A DNA stretch of 64,000 bases from an uncultured Pelagibacteraceae bacterium (GTDB lineage Bacteria > Pseudomonadota > Alphaproteobacteria > Pelagibacterales > Pelagibacteraceae): positions 20,868 to 84,867 of the forward strand of contig CACHGH010000003.1 in NCBI GenBank assembly GCA_902579215.1, written 5' to 3'. Position 1 is the stretch's first letter. Every line of letters starts with the position of its first letter. Below are positions 1 to 8,210 of this stretch, piece after piece. The notes beneath the pieces were generated by a model that was given only the letters and a program-made list of their open reading frames with translations, was not told the DNA's origin and did not search any database. The position numbers and the translations under genes are program-made.

Positions 1-1
1 C

Positions 2-52
2 CTTGATCAGAATATGATAAAACTATATCCATATGATATGACAAAGATTTGA
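2..52 (+). CDS. C-terminal fragment of an unidentified gene cut by the window edge
   Basis: An open frame enters from the left edge and stops at a TGA at 50-52, giving only 16 residues that end in YPYDMTKI. The other two plus-strand frames stop within the first 15 bases. The remaining 27 bases up to the hspQ stop hold nothing I recognise. The fragment is too short to name and may be spurious. Confidence 0.25.
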   Translation, partial: LDQNMIKLYPYDMTKI

Positions 53-79
53 ATTAATTGTGTTAAAATAATGACTTAA

Positions 80-400
80 TTAGTTTGATGGCTTAAAATA
101 ACCAGATCCCTTTTTTCCAGAAAAAATTTCATTTATTAAAGGATGTTTTATTGGTTCTTCTGAATCATCAACTAATAAATTTTGTTCCGAAACATAGGCC
201 TCATAGGTTATTTCGTCATTTTCTGCAAGCAAATGATAAAACGGTTGATCTTTTCTTGGACGAACATTTTTTGGAATAGATTGATACCACTCTTCGGAAT
301 TGTTAAATTCGAAATCGACATCATAAATCACTCCTCTAAAATCAAAATGTTTATGCTTAACTACATCACCAATTGAAAATTTAGCTTTTTGGATAGCCAT
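80..400 (-). CDS. hspQ: Heat shock protein HspQ / hemimethylated-DNA-binding family
   Basis: This 106-aa protein matches the small HspQ (YccV) family in length (about 105 aa in E. coli) and in its motifs: FSIGDVVKHKHFDFRGVIYDVDFEF near the N-terminus, read in two parts (IGDVVKHK and FRGVIYDVD), then QPFYHLLAE in the middle. HspQ is a cytoplasmic protein that promotes turnover of mutant DnaA in E. coli and acts as a Lon specificity enhancer in Yersinia. It stands alone here, divergent from the septation protein gene. The ATG start gives exactly the family length. Confidence 0.9.
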   Translation of the reverse strand: MAIQKAKFSIGDVVKHKHFDFRGVIYDVDFEFNNSEEWYQSIPKNVRPRKDQPFYHLLAENDEITYEAYVSEQNLLVDDSEEPIKHPLINEIFSGKKGSGYFKPSN

Positions 401-480
401 TACCTTAAATATGAATATTTAGAAAAAAAAATCAATAAAAAAAATATAAAACTTTTATTAATCTGTTATTATTCCACATT

Positions 481-1032
481 GTGAATAAATCTTTTGTCAA
501 ATTTGTCACAGACTATGGACCATTGTTGGTCTTCTTTTTTTATTATTATAATAGTGATAAAAATTTAAAGATTGCTATTCCACCCTTCATAGTTGCAACT
601 TTAGTAGCTATTATTATTGTATGGATTCTTGAAAAAAAATTACCAATGATTCCTTTAATAGGAGGAATTTTAATTACCTTATTTGGAGGATTAACAATTT
701 ATTTTAATAATCCAATATTCATATATATCAAACCAACTATAATAAATATTTTATTTGGTCTAGCTTTGTTGTTTGGTAAATATTTTACAAAAGAACCTAT
801 TCTGAAAAAGATGTTGGGTAAATCAATATCCTTGGATGATTTAGGTTGGCATATACTAAATAAACGTTGGATGTTATTTTTCTTTGGTTTAGCTATTTTA
901 AATGAATTAATTTGGAGAACTCAATCAGAAGAATTTTGGGTAAATTTTAAAGTATGGGGTATACTTCCGTTAACATTCATTTTCACAGCTTTTCAAATAT
1001 CCTTAATAAATAAATATAAAATAAATGAATAA
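481..1032 (+). CDS. yciB: Inner membrane-spanning protein YciB (septation protein A)
   Basis: A 183-aa polytopic membrane protein with about five hydrophobic segments. The start VTDYGPLLVFFFYYY and the motif KMLGKSISLDDLGWHILNKRW (residues about 110-130) are typical of the YciB/IspA family, which is involved in cell-envelope and septum integrity. The start codon is GTG at 481; no upstream ATG is in frame, and this start gives normal family length (about 180 aa). Its 3' end overlaps the next gene by 8 nt, which suggests translational coupling. Confidence 0.88.
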   Translation: MNKSFVKFVTDYGPLLVFFFYYYNSDKNLKIAIPPFIVATLVAIIIVWILEKKLPMIPLIGGILITLFGGLTIYFNNPIFIYIKPTIINILFGLALLFGKYFTKEPILKKMLGKSISLDDLGWHILNKRWMLFFFGLAILNELIWRTQSEEFWVNFKVWGILPLTFIFTAFQISLINKYKINE

Positions 1033-1363
1033 AAATTTAAAATTAGTAGTTAATAACTCTTTAAAAAATATAGATGAAAAACTTTTCTTTGAAAAAGATG
1101 AGCTAAAAATTATTTTAAATTTATATGCGAAAATGGTTTCGGATGGTTCCTGGAAAGATTACGGTCTCAGTATTTCAAGTAAACAAATTGGTTTTAGTGT
1201 ATTTAAAAATGCAACAGAAAATGCCTCATACAAAATTTGTAAAAATTTAAAACCAAATAATAAAAATTTGAAATACCTAATAACAGATTTTAGAGGCAGA
1301 ATTCTAAAAAACTCATCTAGCTTGGAAAATTTGATTAAAAATATTAATTGGAAAAAACTTTAG
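1025..1363 (+). CDS. DUF2794 domain-containing protein
   Basis: This 112-aa soluble protein fits the alphaproteobacterial DUF2794 family: a FEKDELKIILNLYAKMVSDG segment followed by WKDYGLSIS, in a family where the usual pattern is F-x-R-x-E-L..IL..YG..V..G-x-W-x-D-Y. The function is unknown. It starts inside the end of yciB (8-nt overlap) and ends 12 nt before the convergent Bax inhibitor-1 gene. No signal peptide or membrane segment is visible. Confidence 0.75.
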   Translation: MNKNLKLVVNNSLKNIDEKLFFEKDELKIILNLYAKMVSDGSWKDYGLSISSKQIGFSVFKNATENASYKICKNLKPNNKNLKYLITDFRGRILKNSSSLENLIKNINWKKL

Positions 1364-1374
1364 AAATTTTAGTA

Positions 1375-2136
1375 CTATCTTCTTTGTCCAAATAGTCTTA
1401 GCAACATTATGAAAAGGTTTATGAAATCCAAGTAAAGTGTTAGGGCGCCCATTACTGCTTTTTTTCCAATTAACTCTCCACTATCACTTGTACTATACAT
1501 ATTTTTAATTTTTTGTGTATCATACGCTGTTAAACCAACAAAGATAAGTACTCCAAGTATAGAGATCACAAAATACATCATTGAAGATTTCATAAATATA
1601 TTAACAAGTGACGCAATTATAATTCCTATTAAGCCCATCATTAAGAATGAACCAAGCTTTGTTAAGTCACGTTTTGTGGTATAGCCATATATGCTCATTG
1701 CTCCAAATGTAGCAGAAGTAATAAAGAAAACTCTTGCAACACTTGCCCCTGTGTAGACAAGTAATATCCAAGATAATGAAAGTCCCATTAAAGCAGAAAA
1801 AATCCAAAATACAGTTTGCGCCTTAGATGAGCTCATTTTGTTTATTCCAAAACTCATATAAAAAACTATTCCAAGTGGAGCCAACATTACTATCCATTTT
1901 AAACCAGAAAAAAATAATGCATTACCCAAGCTTGTAAATCCTGCGATAGCACCACTAGAGTCTGTTACAACAGACATTTTAAATGATAAAAGAGCTATAA
2001 TTCCAGTAAGCAAAACACCAGTAGCCATGTAATTATAAACTTTAAGCATGTAGGCTCGTAAGCCTTCATCCATCACTACTGTAGATTTTTGTGCTTCTTT
2101 GACTTTGTTTAAAATATTTTGCTTATTAAATTCCAT
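1375..2136 (-). CDS. Bax inhibitor-1/YccA family membrane protein
   Basis: A 253-aa protein with seven hydrophobic segments and the family's conserved C-terminus LTLYLDFINLFIMLLRLFG followed by basic residues; AYDTQ lies before the last segment. Bacterial members are inner-membrane proteins of the BI-1/YccA family (YccA modulates FtsH; BsYetJ is a pH-sensitive calcium leak channel). The N-terminal 30 residues are hydrophilic and end at the first segment, as is usual in alphaproteobacterial members. Divergently transcribed from the aldo/keto reductase gene, with 75 bp between them for promoters. Confidence 0.9.
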   Translation of the reverse strand: MEFNKQNILNKVKEAQKSTVVMDEGLRAYMLKVYNYMATGVLLTGIIALLSFKMSVVTDSSGAIAGFTSLGNALFFSGLKWIVMLAPLGIVFYMSFGINKMSSSKAQTVFWIFSALMGLSLSWILLVYTGASVARVFFITSATFGAMSIYGYTTKRDLTKLGSFLMMGLIGIIIASLVNIFMKSSMMYFVISILGVLIFVGLTAYDTQKIKNMYSTSDSGELIGKKAVMGALTLYLDFINLFIMLLRLFGQRR

Positions 2137-2211
2137 ATTAGTTATATATATAATAGCCTTTTACTATTTATTCAAGATGTCTTACAAAGCTTAAAAAATA
2201 TTTAATATTCA

Positions 2212-3249
2212 ATGAATTATAAAAAACTTGGAAATACTGATATTAAAGTTAGTACAATTTCTCTTGGTACTATGACTTGGGGAGAACAAAATTCTGAAGC
2301 TGATGGTTTTGAACAAATGGACTACGCTTTAGATCAGGGTATAAACTTTTTTGATACAGCCGAGATATATTCTGTACCGCCAAAAGAAGAAACATTTGGC
2401 CACACTGAAGAAATTATTGGAAATTGGCTTAAGAAAACAAAAAATAGAGATAAAATAATTCTTGCAAGTAAAGTTGCTGGCCCAATGAGGCCTTACGTCA
2501 GAGGAGGTGGTTACCAATTTGGTAAAAAAACTATGACCGAAGCAGTTGAGGGTAGCCTTAAAAGATTAAAGACTGATTATTTAGATTTATATCAATTACA
2601 TTGGCCAGAGAGAAACACTAATATGTTTGGAACTCTTGGTTATGTACATAAAGAAGAAAATGATTGGAACAAATTTGAAGATGTCTTAGGAAATCTAAAA
2701 GAATTTATAAGTCAAGGAAAGATAAGATATATTGGTTTATCAAATGAAACACCATGGGGTACTAATAAATTTTTGGAAATCTCTAAAGATCATAATCTTC
2801 CAAGAATGATGTCAATTCAAAACCCTTACAGTTTATTAAATAGAACTTATGAAGTTGGGCTTGCAGAAATTTCAATTAGAGAAGAAATAGGCCTTCTAGC
2901 CTATTCACCATTGGCGGGTGGATATTTATCTGGAAAATATAGAAATAATCAACTACCAAAAAATTCTAGAATAGCGCTAGATCCAAAATTTTGGACAAGA
3001 TATAATAAACCAAATACTAGTAAAGCAGTAGATGCTTACTATGAAATAGCAAAAAAAAATAATCTAGATTTGGCACAAATGTCCTTAAAATTTTGCGAAA
3101 TTCAACCATTTATGACAAGTGTTATAATAGGAGCAACTACAATGGAGCAGTTGAAATCAAATATAGAAAGTGTAAATGTAAAATTATCAAACGAAATAAT
3201 TAAAGAAATTAATGATGTTCAAAAAATATACTCAAATCCATGTCCATAA
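2212..3249 (+). CDS. tas: Aldo/keto reductase, Tas type
   Basis: A 345-aa NADP(H)-dependent aldo/keto reductase close in length to E. coli Tas (346 aa). The catalytic tetrad can be seen: Asp and Tyr in FFDTAEIYS (about residue 50), Lys in ILASKVAG (about 86), and His in LYQLHWPER (about 128). The C-terminal SVIIGATTMEQLKSNI is the usual nucleotide-phosphate contact region. The physiological substrate is unknown. The gene's last 10 nt overlap the following IalB-like gene. Confidence 0.88.
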   Translation: MNYKKLGNTDIKVSTISLGTMTWGEQNSEADGFEQMDYALDQGINFFDTAEIYSVPPKEETFGHTEEIIGNWLKKTKNRDKIILASKVAGPMRPYVRGGGYQFGKKTMTEAVEGSLKRLKTDYLDLYQLHWPERNTNMFGTLGYVHKEENDWNKFEDVLGNLKEFISQGKIRYIGLSNETPWGTNKFLEISKDHNLPRMMSIQNPYSLLNRTYEVGLAEISIREEIGLLAYSPLAGGYLSGKYRNNQLPKNSRIALDPKFWTRYNKPNTSKAVDAYYEIAKKNNLDLAQMSLKFCEIQPFMTSVIIGATTMEQLKSNIESVNVKLSNEIIKEINDVQKIYSNPCP

Positions 3250-3749
3250 TTAAATATTTAACAGTTATTTTTCTAACAACTTTTTTTTTAACGCAAAAAG
3301 CGTTATCAGAAGAAGTTAAAAAAGTTGGAAAATTTAAAGACTGGGAAACAATAGTAGTAAAGAGTGAAGGGGAATTATTATGCTTTGCTCAAACAAAACC
3401 AGTTTTACAATCTCCAAAAAATAATCCTAGGGAAGCTAGACTCTTTGTATCTTTTAGACCTAATGAAAAAATTTTGGATGAAATAAGTATAACACCTGGT
3501 TATGAGTTTAATAAAAAAAATTCAATTATAGCTAAATCAGGAAAGAATAAATACAAGTTTGATATTTCGCAAGATAGTTTTGCTTGGATAGCAGATAATA
3601 AACAAGAAAAAAAAATGATTAGGACAATGAAAAAAGGGTCAAGAATTATGATTACTGGTTATAATCAAAAAGGCTCACAAACAATTGATCACTACTCTTT
3701 ATTAGGATTCTCAAAGGCATATGGCGCTGCAAAAAAAAGTTGCAGTTAG
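3240..3749 (+). CDS. Invasion-associated locus B (IalB)-like exported protein
   Basis: A 169-aa protein with a clear signal peptide (MSIIKYLTVIFLTTFFLT, cleavage likely after about residue 22, KALSEE). The mature part shows the IalB pattern: FKDWETIVVKS, one Cys in LLCFAQ, a VSFRPNE beta segment, and a second Cys at the end (KKSCS) that could form a disulfide. IalB was named in Bartonella, but homologues are common in free-living alphaproteobacteria, so no virulence role is implied. Starts inside the 3' end of tas. Confidence 0.75.
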   Translation: MSIIKYLTVIFLTTFFLTQKALSEEVKKVGKFKDWETIVVKSEGELLCFAQTKPVLQSPKNNPREARLFVSFRPNEKILDEISITPGYEFNKKNSIIAKSGKNKYKFDISQDSFAWIADNKQEKKMIRTMKKGSRIMITGYNQKGSQTIDHYSLLGFSKAYGAAKKSCS

Positions 3750-3755
3750 TTATTA

Positions 3756-4940
3756 ATGAAATCAAAAAAGAAAATTGTATTAGCCTATTCAGGAGGTCTA
3801 GATACATCAATAATTTTAAAATGGCTTCAAGAAAACTTTAATGCAGAAGTTATCGCTTACACAGCTGACATTGGTCAAGAAATAGATAGAAAAAAAATAT
3901 ATAAAAATGCAAAAAGATTAGGTGTAAAAAAAATAATAATTAAAGATTTAAAAGATACTTTTGTTAAAGATTATATTTACCCTATGATAAGAGGTCACGC
4001 TATTTATGAAGGTGTTTATTTATTAGGAACTTCTATTGCAAGACCATTAATAGCAAAAGATCAAATAAGAGTTGCCAAAAAATATAAAGCATATGCTGTT
4101 TCTCATGGATCTACAGGAAAAGGTAATGATCAAGTAAGATTTGAACTTGGCTATCATTATTTTGGACCAAAAATAAAAATTATTGCCCCTTGGAGAATTT
4201 GGAAACTTAAATCAAGAACAGACCTAATTAATTATGCAAAAAAATATAAAATAGTAATTCCAAAAGATAAAAAGGGCGCTCCACCATTTTCTGTGGACGA
4301 TAATTTATTTCATACATCAACTGAAGGAAAAGCTTTAGAAAATCCAAAAAATTCAGCTCCAGAATTTATTTTTCAAAGAACAACTTCACCAGAAAAAGCA
4401 CCCAATAAAGCAACATTTGTAACTATAAACTTTAAAAATAGCGACCCAGTTGGAATTAATGGTAAAAAATTATCTCCATCAAAATTATTAGAAAAATTAA
4501 ACACGCTTGCCGGTAAAAATGGAATTGGAAGAGTGGATTTAGTTGAAAATAGATTTATAGGAATAAAGTCTAGAGGTGTTTATGAAACCCCTGGAGGAAC
4601 TTTATTAATTAATGCTCATAGAGCAATAGAGTCGGTAACATTAGACAAAAACACCATGCACAAAAAAGACGAGATAATGCCAAAATATGCAGAACTTATT
4701 TACAATGGTTATTGGTATTCAAAGACAAGATTTAAACTTCAAAAAATTGTTGATCAAAAAAGAAATAAAGTAAACGGATCTGTTAAACTTAAACTATATA
4801 AAGGAAATGTTACGATTGTATCTAGACAAACTAAAAGTACTGCTTATTCAATGAAAAAAGTTTCTTTTGAAGAAAACAAAACATTTAATAAATCAAATGT
4901 TGAAAGATTTATAAATTTTCATAAAAAAAAGCTAATCTAG
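3756..4940 (+). CDS. argG: Argininosuccinate synthase
   Basis: This 394-aa enzyme condenses citrulline and aspartate with ATP to argininosuccinate, the penultimate step of arginine synthesis. The PP-loop AYSGGLDTS is at residues about 9-17, SHGSTGKGNDQVRFE at about 115-129 carries citrulline/aspartate contacts, and YETPGGTL lies at about 272. Length is normal (about 400). It begins 6 nt after the IalB-like gene. Its stop overlaps the convergent small membrane protein gene by 4 nt. Confidence 0.96.
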   Translation: MKSKKKIVLAYSGGLDTSIILKWLQENFNAEVIAYTADIGQEIDRKKIYKNAKRLGVKKIIIKDLKDTFVKDYIYPMIRGHAIYEGVYLLGTSIARPLIAKDQIRVAKKYKAYAVSHGSTGKGNDQVRFELGYHYFGPKIKIIAPWRIWKLKSRTDLINYAKKYKIVIPKDKKGAPPFSVDDNLFHTSTEGKALENPKNSAPEFIFQRTTSPEKAPNKATFVTINFKNSDPVGINGKKLSPSKLLEKLNTLAGKNGIGRVDLVENRFIGIKSRGVYETPGGTLLINAHRAIESVTLDKNTMHKKDEIMPKYAELIYNGYWYSKTRFKLQKIVDQKRNKVNGSVKLKLYKGNVTIVSRQTKSTAYSMKKVSFEENKTFNKSNVERFINFHKKKLI

Positions 4941-5152
4941 TTTTTTTTATCACTTTTTCTAGGATCTGGAATTTTACCAAAAGCAAATCTCATAACAATC
5001 AATAGTGCCCATCCAAGAGCCATGGTTGATAAGATTATATATATAAATGCCATAGCATCGCTTTTTGCAAAAGCTTCGAGATCAGCACCAAAATAAATTA
5101 TATTCCAAAATAAGAAGAAAAATAACTCATATATAATTATAATTTTAAACAT
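4937..5152 (-). CDS. Small two-segment membrane protein, unknown
   Basis: A 71-aa protein with two predicted membrane segments (about residues 2-22 and 36-58) separated by a short loop, FGADLEAFAKSDA, and a basic tail PDPRKSDKKN. I do not recognise a family. It sits convergent to argG with a 4-nt overlap, and no longer reading frame competes on either strand. The two clean hydrophobic stretches and tight packing support a real gene. Confidence 0.6.
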   Translation of the reverse strand: MFKIIIIYELFFFLFWNIIYFGADLEAFAKSDAMAFIYIILSTMALGWALLIVMRFAFGKIPDPRKSDKKN

Positions 5153-5268
5153 AAACTGATGAAGTCATTACAACTACTTTAGAATTATTCCAATTTTTAA
5201 TATCTATATTTTGTCGCACGTAACAAATTAAGCTTTAATTGTTAAGTAATATATTGATTATCCCAATA

Positions 5269-5652
5269 ATGGAGAAAATTACAAAAAATCTTCAATTTGT
5301 TTTATTATCAATAATTCTAGTTAGCACCCTAATTGCTGTTGGGATTGAAATAAAAACTATGTTGTTAAATCGATCAGTTACATTGGCTGATTTACTATTA
5401 TTATTTCTATACCTAGAAGTACTTGCGATGGTTAGAGTCTTTTGGGATCAGCAATCAATTAGTATTACTTTGCCATTGCTTATAGCAATAACTGCGCTAT
5501 CACGATTTATCATTTTACAAGGTAAAGAAATGGATCCATCTGGATTAGTTTATGAAGCTGTGGCAATTGTTCTTATAGCTTCGGCTATAGTTATTTTAAG
5601 ATTAAGACATAGTGACAAACTTGGGATTACAACAAAAAGAAATCGTAAATAA
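5269..5652 (+). CDS. PsiE-like phosphate-starvation-inducible membrane protein
   Basis: A 127-aa protein with four hydrophobic segments and the PsiE-type core LLLFLYLEVLAMVRVFW, then RFIILQGKEMDPS. PsiE is induced by phosphate starvation in E. coli, but its role is not established. The frame is open back to a TTG at 5239; I prefer the ATG at 5269 because the extra ten residues are hydrophobic and not typical. A Pho box is not evident upstream. It is followed 11 nt later by the SDR gene. Confidence 0.7.
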   Translation: MEKITKNLQFVLLSIILVSTLIAVGIEIKTMLLNRSVTLADLLLLFLYLEVLAMVRVFWDQQSISITLPLLIAITALSRFIILQGKEMDPSGLVYEAVAIVLIASAIVILRLRHSDKLGITTKRNRK

Positions 5653-5663
5653 ATTTAATATAA

Positions 5664-6377
5664 ATGACAGCTAAGTATTTAATTTTTGGTGCAACTGGTT
5701 CGATCGGATCAAGCCTAACAGAACAGTTAAAAAATTCAAAATATGATAATGTTCATCTAGTTGGTAGAAATGAAAACGAAGTGAAATCTATATCAGAAAA
5801 TAAAGGTTACACTTTTACTGTTGCGGATGTTTTAGAGGATAAATTTGTCGAAAAAGTTAAAGCCGACATAGATGATGTAAAAGGAATTGCTTATTGTGTA
5901 GGCTCTATTGATTTAAAACCAATGAGAATGGTAAATGAACAAGATTTTAATAAATGCATGAAACTAAATCTTTATTCTGCATTTGATATTATAAAAGGTT
6001 ACCAAGAAAGTTTAAAAAAAAACAAAGGTTCAATTGTTCTATTTTCTACTATTGCAGCTCAAAGAGGTTTTACAAACCATTCGATTATTGCATCAACAAA
6101 AGCAGCTGTAGAAGGCTTAACAGTCTCACTTGCCGCTGAGTTTGCTCCAAATATAAGAGTTAATTGTATAGCCCCAAGTTTAACAAAATCAAAAATATCT
6201 CAACCTATACTAAAAAGTACTCCTGTAGCTGAAGGTATTGCGAAAGCACATCCAATGAAACGAATTGGTGAAGGAAAAGATGCAGCAGCTATGGCTAAAT
6301 TTTTACTTACAGAAGAAAGTTCTTGGATCACTGGTCAAATAATTGGTGTAGACGGTGGTAGATCATCATTAAGTTAA
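5664..6377 (+). CDS. Short-chain dehydrogenase/reductase (SDR)
   Basis: A 237-aa classical SDR. The NAD(P)-binding glycine motif FGATGSIGSSL is at residues 8-18. The usual Tyr-x-x-x-Lys catalytic pair appears altered: the segment after Ser (LFSTIAAQRGFTNHSIIASTKAA) has Ser/Ile where Tyr is expected before x3-Lys, so activity is uncertain. The C-terminus has ITGQIIGVDGG, the family hallmark. Residues RVNCIAPSLTKS follow the normal pattern. It leads a run of genes ending in the photolyase-like protein and may share its pathway. Confidence 0.8.
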   Translation: MTAKYLIFGATGSIGSSLTEQLKNSKYDNVHLVGRNENEVKSISENKGYTFTVADVLEDKFVEKVKADIDDVKGIAYCVGSIDLKPMRMVNEQDFNKCMKLNLYSAFDIIKGYQESLKKNKGSIVLFSTIAAQRGFTNHSIIASTKAAVEGLTVSLAAEFAPNIRVNCIAPSLTKSKISQPILKSTPVAEGIAKAHPMKRIGEGKDAAAMAKFLLTEESSWITGQIIGVDGGRSSLS

Positions 6378-6388
6378 AAAAATAGTTT

Positions 6389-6610
6389 ATGAAGTATAAT
6401 ATTGATGAGGTCATTGGTATGGCTTGGTCTGACAAAATTTCGTTTGAAGAAATAAAAAAAAAATTTGGTCTAAAAGAAAAAGAAGTTATTTCTTTAATGA
6501 GAAAAAGTTTGAAGAAAAAAAGCTATGTAGTGTGGAGAAAAAGAGTAAGGGGCCGCGCATCTAAACATAGAAAAAAAACTCGTTCAAAATTAAAATATTA
6601 TGATTTTTGA
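6389..6610 (+). CDS. DUF2805 / TIGR03643-type small basic protein
   Basis: A 73-aa protein beginning with a helix-turn-helix-like region (EVIGMAWSDKISFEEIKKKFG then EKEVISLMRKSL) followed by a very basic tail with VVWRKRVRGRASKHRKK. This pattern matches the uncharacterised TIGR03643/DUF2805 family. The HTH-like start and basic tail suggest nucleic-acid binding, which is inference. It overlaps the following photolyase-like gene by 11 nt, so the two are probably co-translated. Homologues are, from memory, often found next to photolyase/cryptochrome genes. Confidence 0.75.
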   Translation: MKYNIDEVIGMAWSDKISFEEIKKKFGLKEKEVISLMRKSLKKKSYVVWRKRVRGRASKHRKKTRSKLKYYDF

Positions 6611-7745
6611 ACCATCAAAAATTTTTGCTGTTGATAAGTTAGATAGTTTTATTGAAAAAAATCTTATCGAATATTCCAGGCTAAGGAATTTTGATTTTGG
6701 AACAGATAAAAGATCAAATATCTCAACTTTGTCACCATATGTAACTCACGGAATAATAAATGAAACAGAAATTATTAGTAAAAGTTTAAAAAAATATCCA
6801 TTTATTAAAATTGAAAAATTTATTCAAGAAGTTTTGTGGAGAGTTTATTGGAAAGGATGGTTAGAATTAAGACCAAATGTATGGTCAGATTATCTTTTAG
6901 ATTTGAAAAAGACGAAGCAGGAATATAGTAAAAATAAAAATTATATAGAAGCTATTGAGGGTAAAACTAAAATCGAATGTTTCAATTCATGGGTAATTGA
7001 GTTAAAAAATTTTAATTATCTTCATAATCATACGAGAATGTGGTTTGCAAGTATTTGGATCTTTACTCTTGGTTTACCCTGGCAATTAGGTGCTGAGTTT
7101 TTCATGAAATATCTTTTTGATGGGGATAGTGCTTCTAATACTTTGGGTTGGAGATGGGTTGCAGGTATTCAAACCAAAGGCAAAAATTATGTTGCTTTAG
7201 AGTGGAATATAAAAAAGTTCACTAATAATAGGTTTAGTAATATTAAACTTAATGAAAATCCAGTCCCAGTTGTAGATGATAGAAATTATTCTATTCTTAA
7301 TAATGATTTTATAAATTCAAATTTATCTAGCAGCCAGGATCTATTAATATTTGAAAATAATTTATCTTTTGAACAATCTAACTTTAATGATCAATCATTT
7401 AAAAATATTTATTTTGTATTTAATGGAAATGAAACTAGACAAATAAAACTAGATGAAAAGGTTCTTAACTTTAAAAGGTCTCTTATAAATAATCAAATTG
7501 AAGATTTAAAGAATAAATCTTTAAATTGTAAAATGATTAATGTTCAAGATTTAAAAGATATGAAGGAAAATTTATTGGCTTTGTATCCGTGTGTAGGAGA
7601 AAATCTAGACTTTATAAAATCAAATAATCTAAAAAATATTTCTTTTTTATATAGAAAGATTGATCAATTTTCTTGGAAATATAGCAATAAAGGTTTTTTC
7701 AATTTTAAGAATTATATTCCAAAGATAGTACAAAAATTTATTTAA
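6600..7745 (+). CDS. Photolyase/cryptochrome-like FAD-binding protein without the N-terminal antenna domain
   Basis: A 381-aa protein whose first about 210 residues are the FAD-binding domain of the photolyase/cryptochrome family: STLSPYVTHGII (about 43), QEVLWRVYWKGW (about 78), and LHNHTRMWFASIWIF followed by GDSASNTLGWRWVAGIQT (about 141-198). A normal photolyase has an alpha/beta antenna-binding domain first, which is absent. Instead about 150 residues of unrecognised sequence follow the FAD domain (KNIYFVFNG to the end). DNA repair or light sensing is possible but unproven. Overlaps the DUF2805 gene by 11 nt. Confidence 0.8.
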   Translation: MIFEPSKIFAVDKLDSFIEKNLIEYSRLRNFDFGTDKRSNISTLSPYVTHGIINETEIISKSLKKYPFIKIEKFIQEVLWRVYWKGWLELRPNVWSDYLLDLKKTKQEYSKNKNYIEAIEGKTKIECFNSWVIELKNFNYLHNHTRMWFASIWIFTLGLPWQLGAEFFMKYLFDGDSASNTLGWRWVAGIQTKGKNYVALEWNIKKFTNNRFSNIKLNENPVPVVDDRNYSILNNDFINSNLSSSQDLLIFENNLSFEQSNFNDQSFKNIYFVFNGNETRQIKLDEKVLNFKRSLINNQIEDLKNKSLNCKMINVQDLKDMKENLLALYPCVGENLDFIKSNNLKNISFLYRKIDQFSWKYSNKGFFNFKNYIPKIVQKFI

Positions 7746-7863
7746 AAGAACATCTTTTAGAACAATACTTCACTCGATCCCAATTTAATCTCCATTTTTT
7801 TCTCCATACAAACGATCTTTTACAAACTGGACAAGTTTTAGAAGGTAAATTTTGTTTTTTCAT
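7738..7863 (-). CDS. DUF2256 small zinc-ribbon-like protein
   Basis: Reading the minus strand from the CAT at 7861-7863 gives 41 residues. The core is TCPVCKRSFVWRKKW followed by WDRVKYCSKRC, matching DUF2256, whose pattern is CPxCxRPFxWRKKW...W..VKYCSxRC. The two CxxC/CxxxxC pairs should bind zinc. The stop overlaps the convergent photolyase-like gene by 8 nt, and the start overlaps the DCC gene's stop by 4 nt, so it is translationally coupled. The function is unknown; the fit to the family is strong despite the small size. Confidence 0.85.
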   Translation of the reverse strand: MKKQNLPSKTCPVCKRSFVWRKKWRLNWDRVKYCSKRCSFK

Positions 7864-8210
7864 TTTAGTTGGTGTTTATTTTTTAAAAATAAAAAGTAAG
7901 CAATCACTTCATAACCATAATGAAATAAAATAAATAAAGGCTTAATTGAAAATATTTTTGCTAGAAAATTATATTTAGGAATTTTTGACCATACAATGAC
8001 AAAAGCTTTTGCACCCCCTACCACCTTTCCATCATCAACTACATGAAGTCTTCTTAATAATTCTTCTTGTGATTTTGAGGTTAATTTTAAAGCCTCTTCA
8101 TTATTTGTAATATCAATCCATTCTAAATTGCTATCAGCAATCTTTTTATAGTGATTGATCTCTAATCTACAAATATTACAGGAATTATTAAAAAAAACTT
8201 TAATTGCCAT
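7860..8210 (-). CDS. DCC-family thiol-disulfide oxidoreductase-like protein (DUF393)
   Basis: A 116-aa protein with the thioredoxin-like start IKVFFNNSCNICRLEI, where the CxxC is at residues 10-13, and LHVVDDGKVVGGAKAFVIVW in the centre, typical of the DCC/DUF393 family (usual motif DGDCPLC). The predicted fold is thioredoxin-like with a hydrophobic C-terminal half that may touch the membrane. Substrates are unknown. It overlaps the upstream photolyase gene by 11 nt and the downstream DUF2256 gene by 4 nt, so the three form one operon. Confidence 0.85.
   Translation of the reverse strand: MAIKVFFNNSCNICRLEINHYKKIADSNLEWIDITNNEEALKLTSKSQEELLRRLHVVDDGKVVGGAKAFVIVWSKIPKYNFLAKIFSIKPLFILFHYGYEVIAYFLFLKNKHQLK

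Noticed and set aside
5239-5268. TTG start for the PsiE-like gene
   Set aside because: The extra ten residues are poor in family likeness, and an ATG at 5269 gives a typical start.
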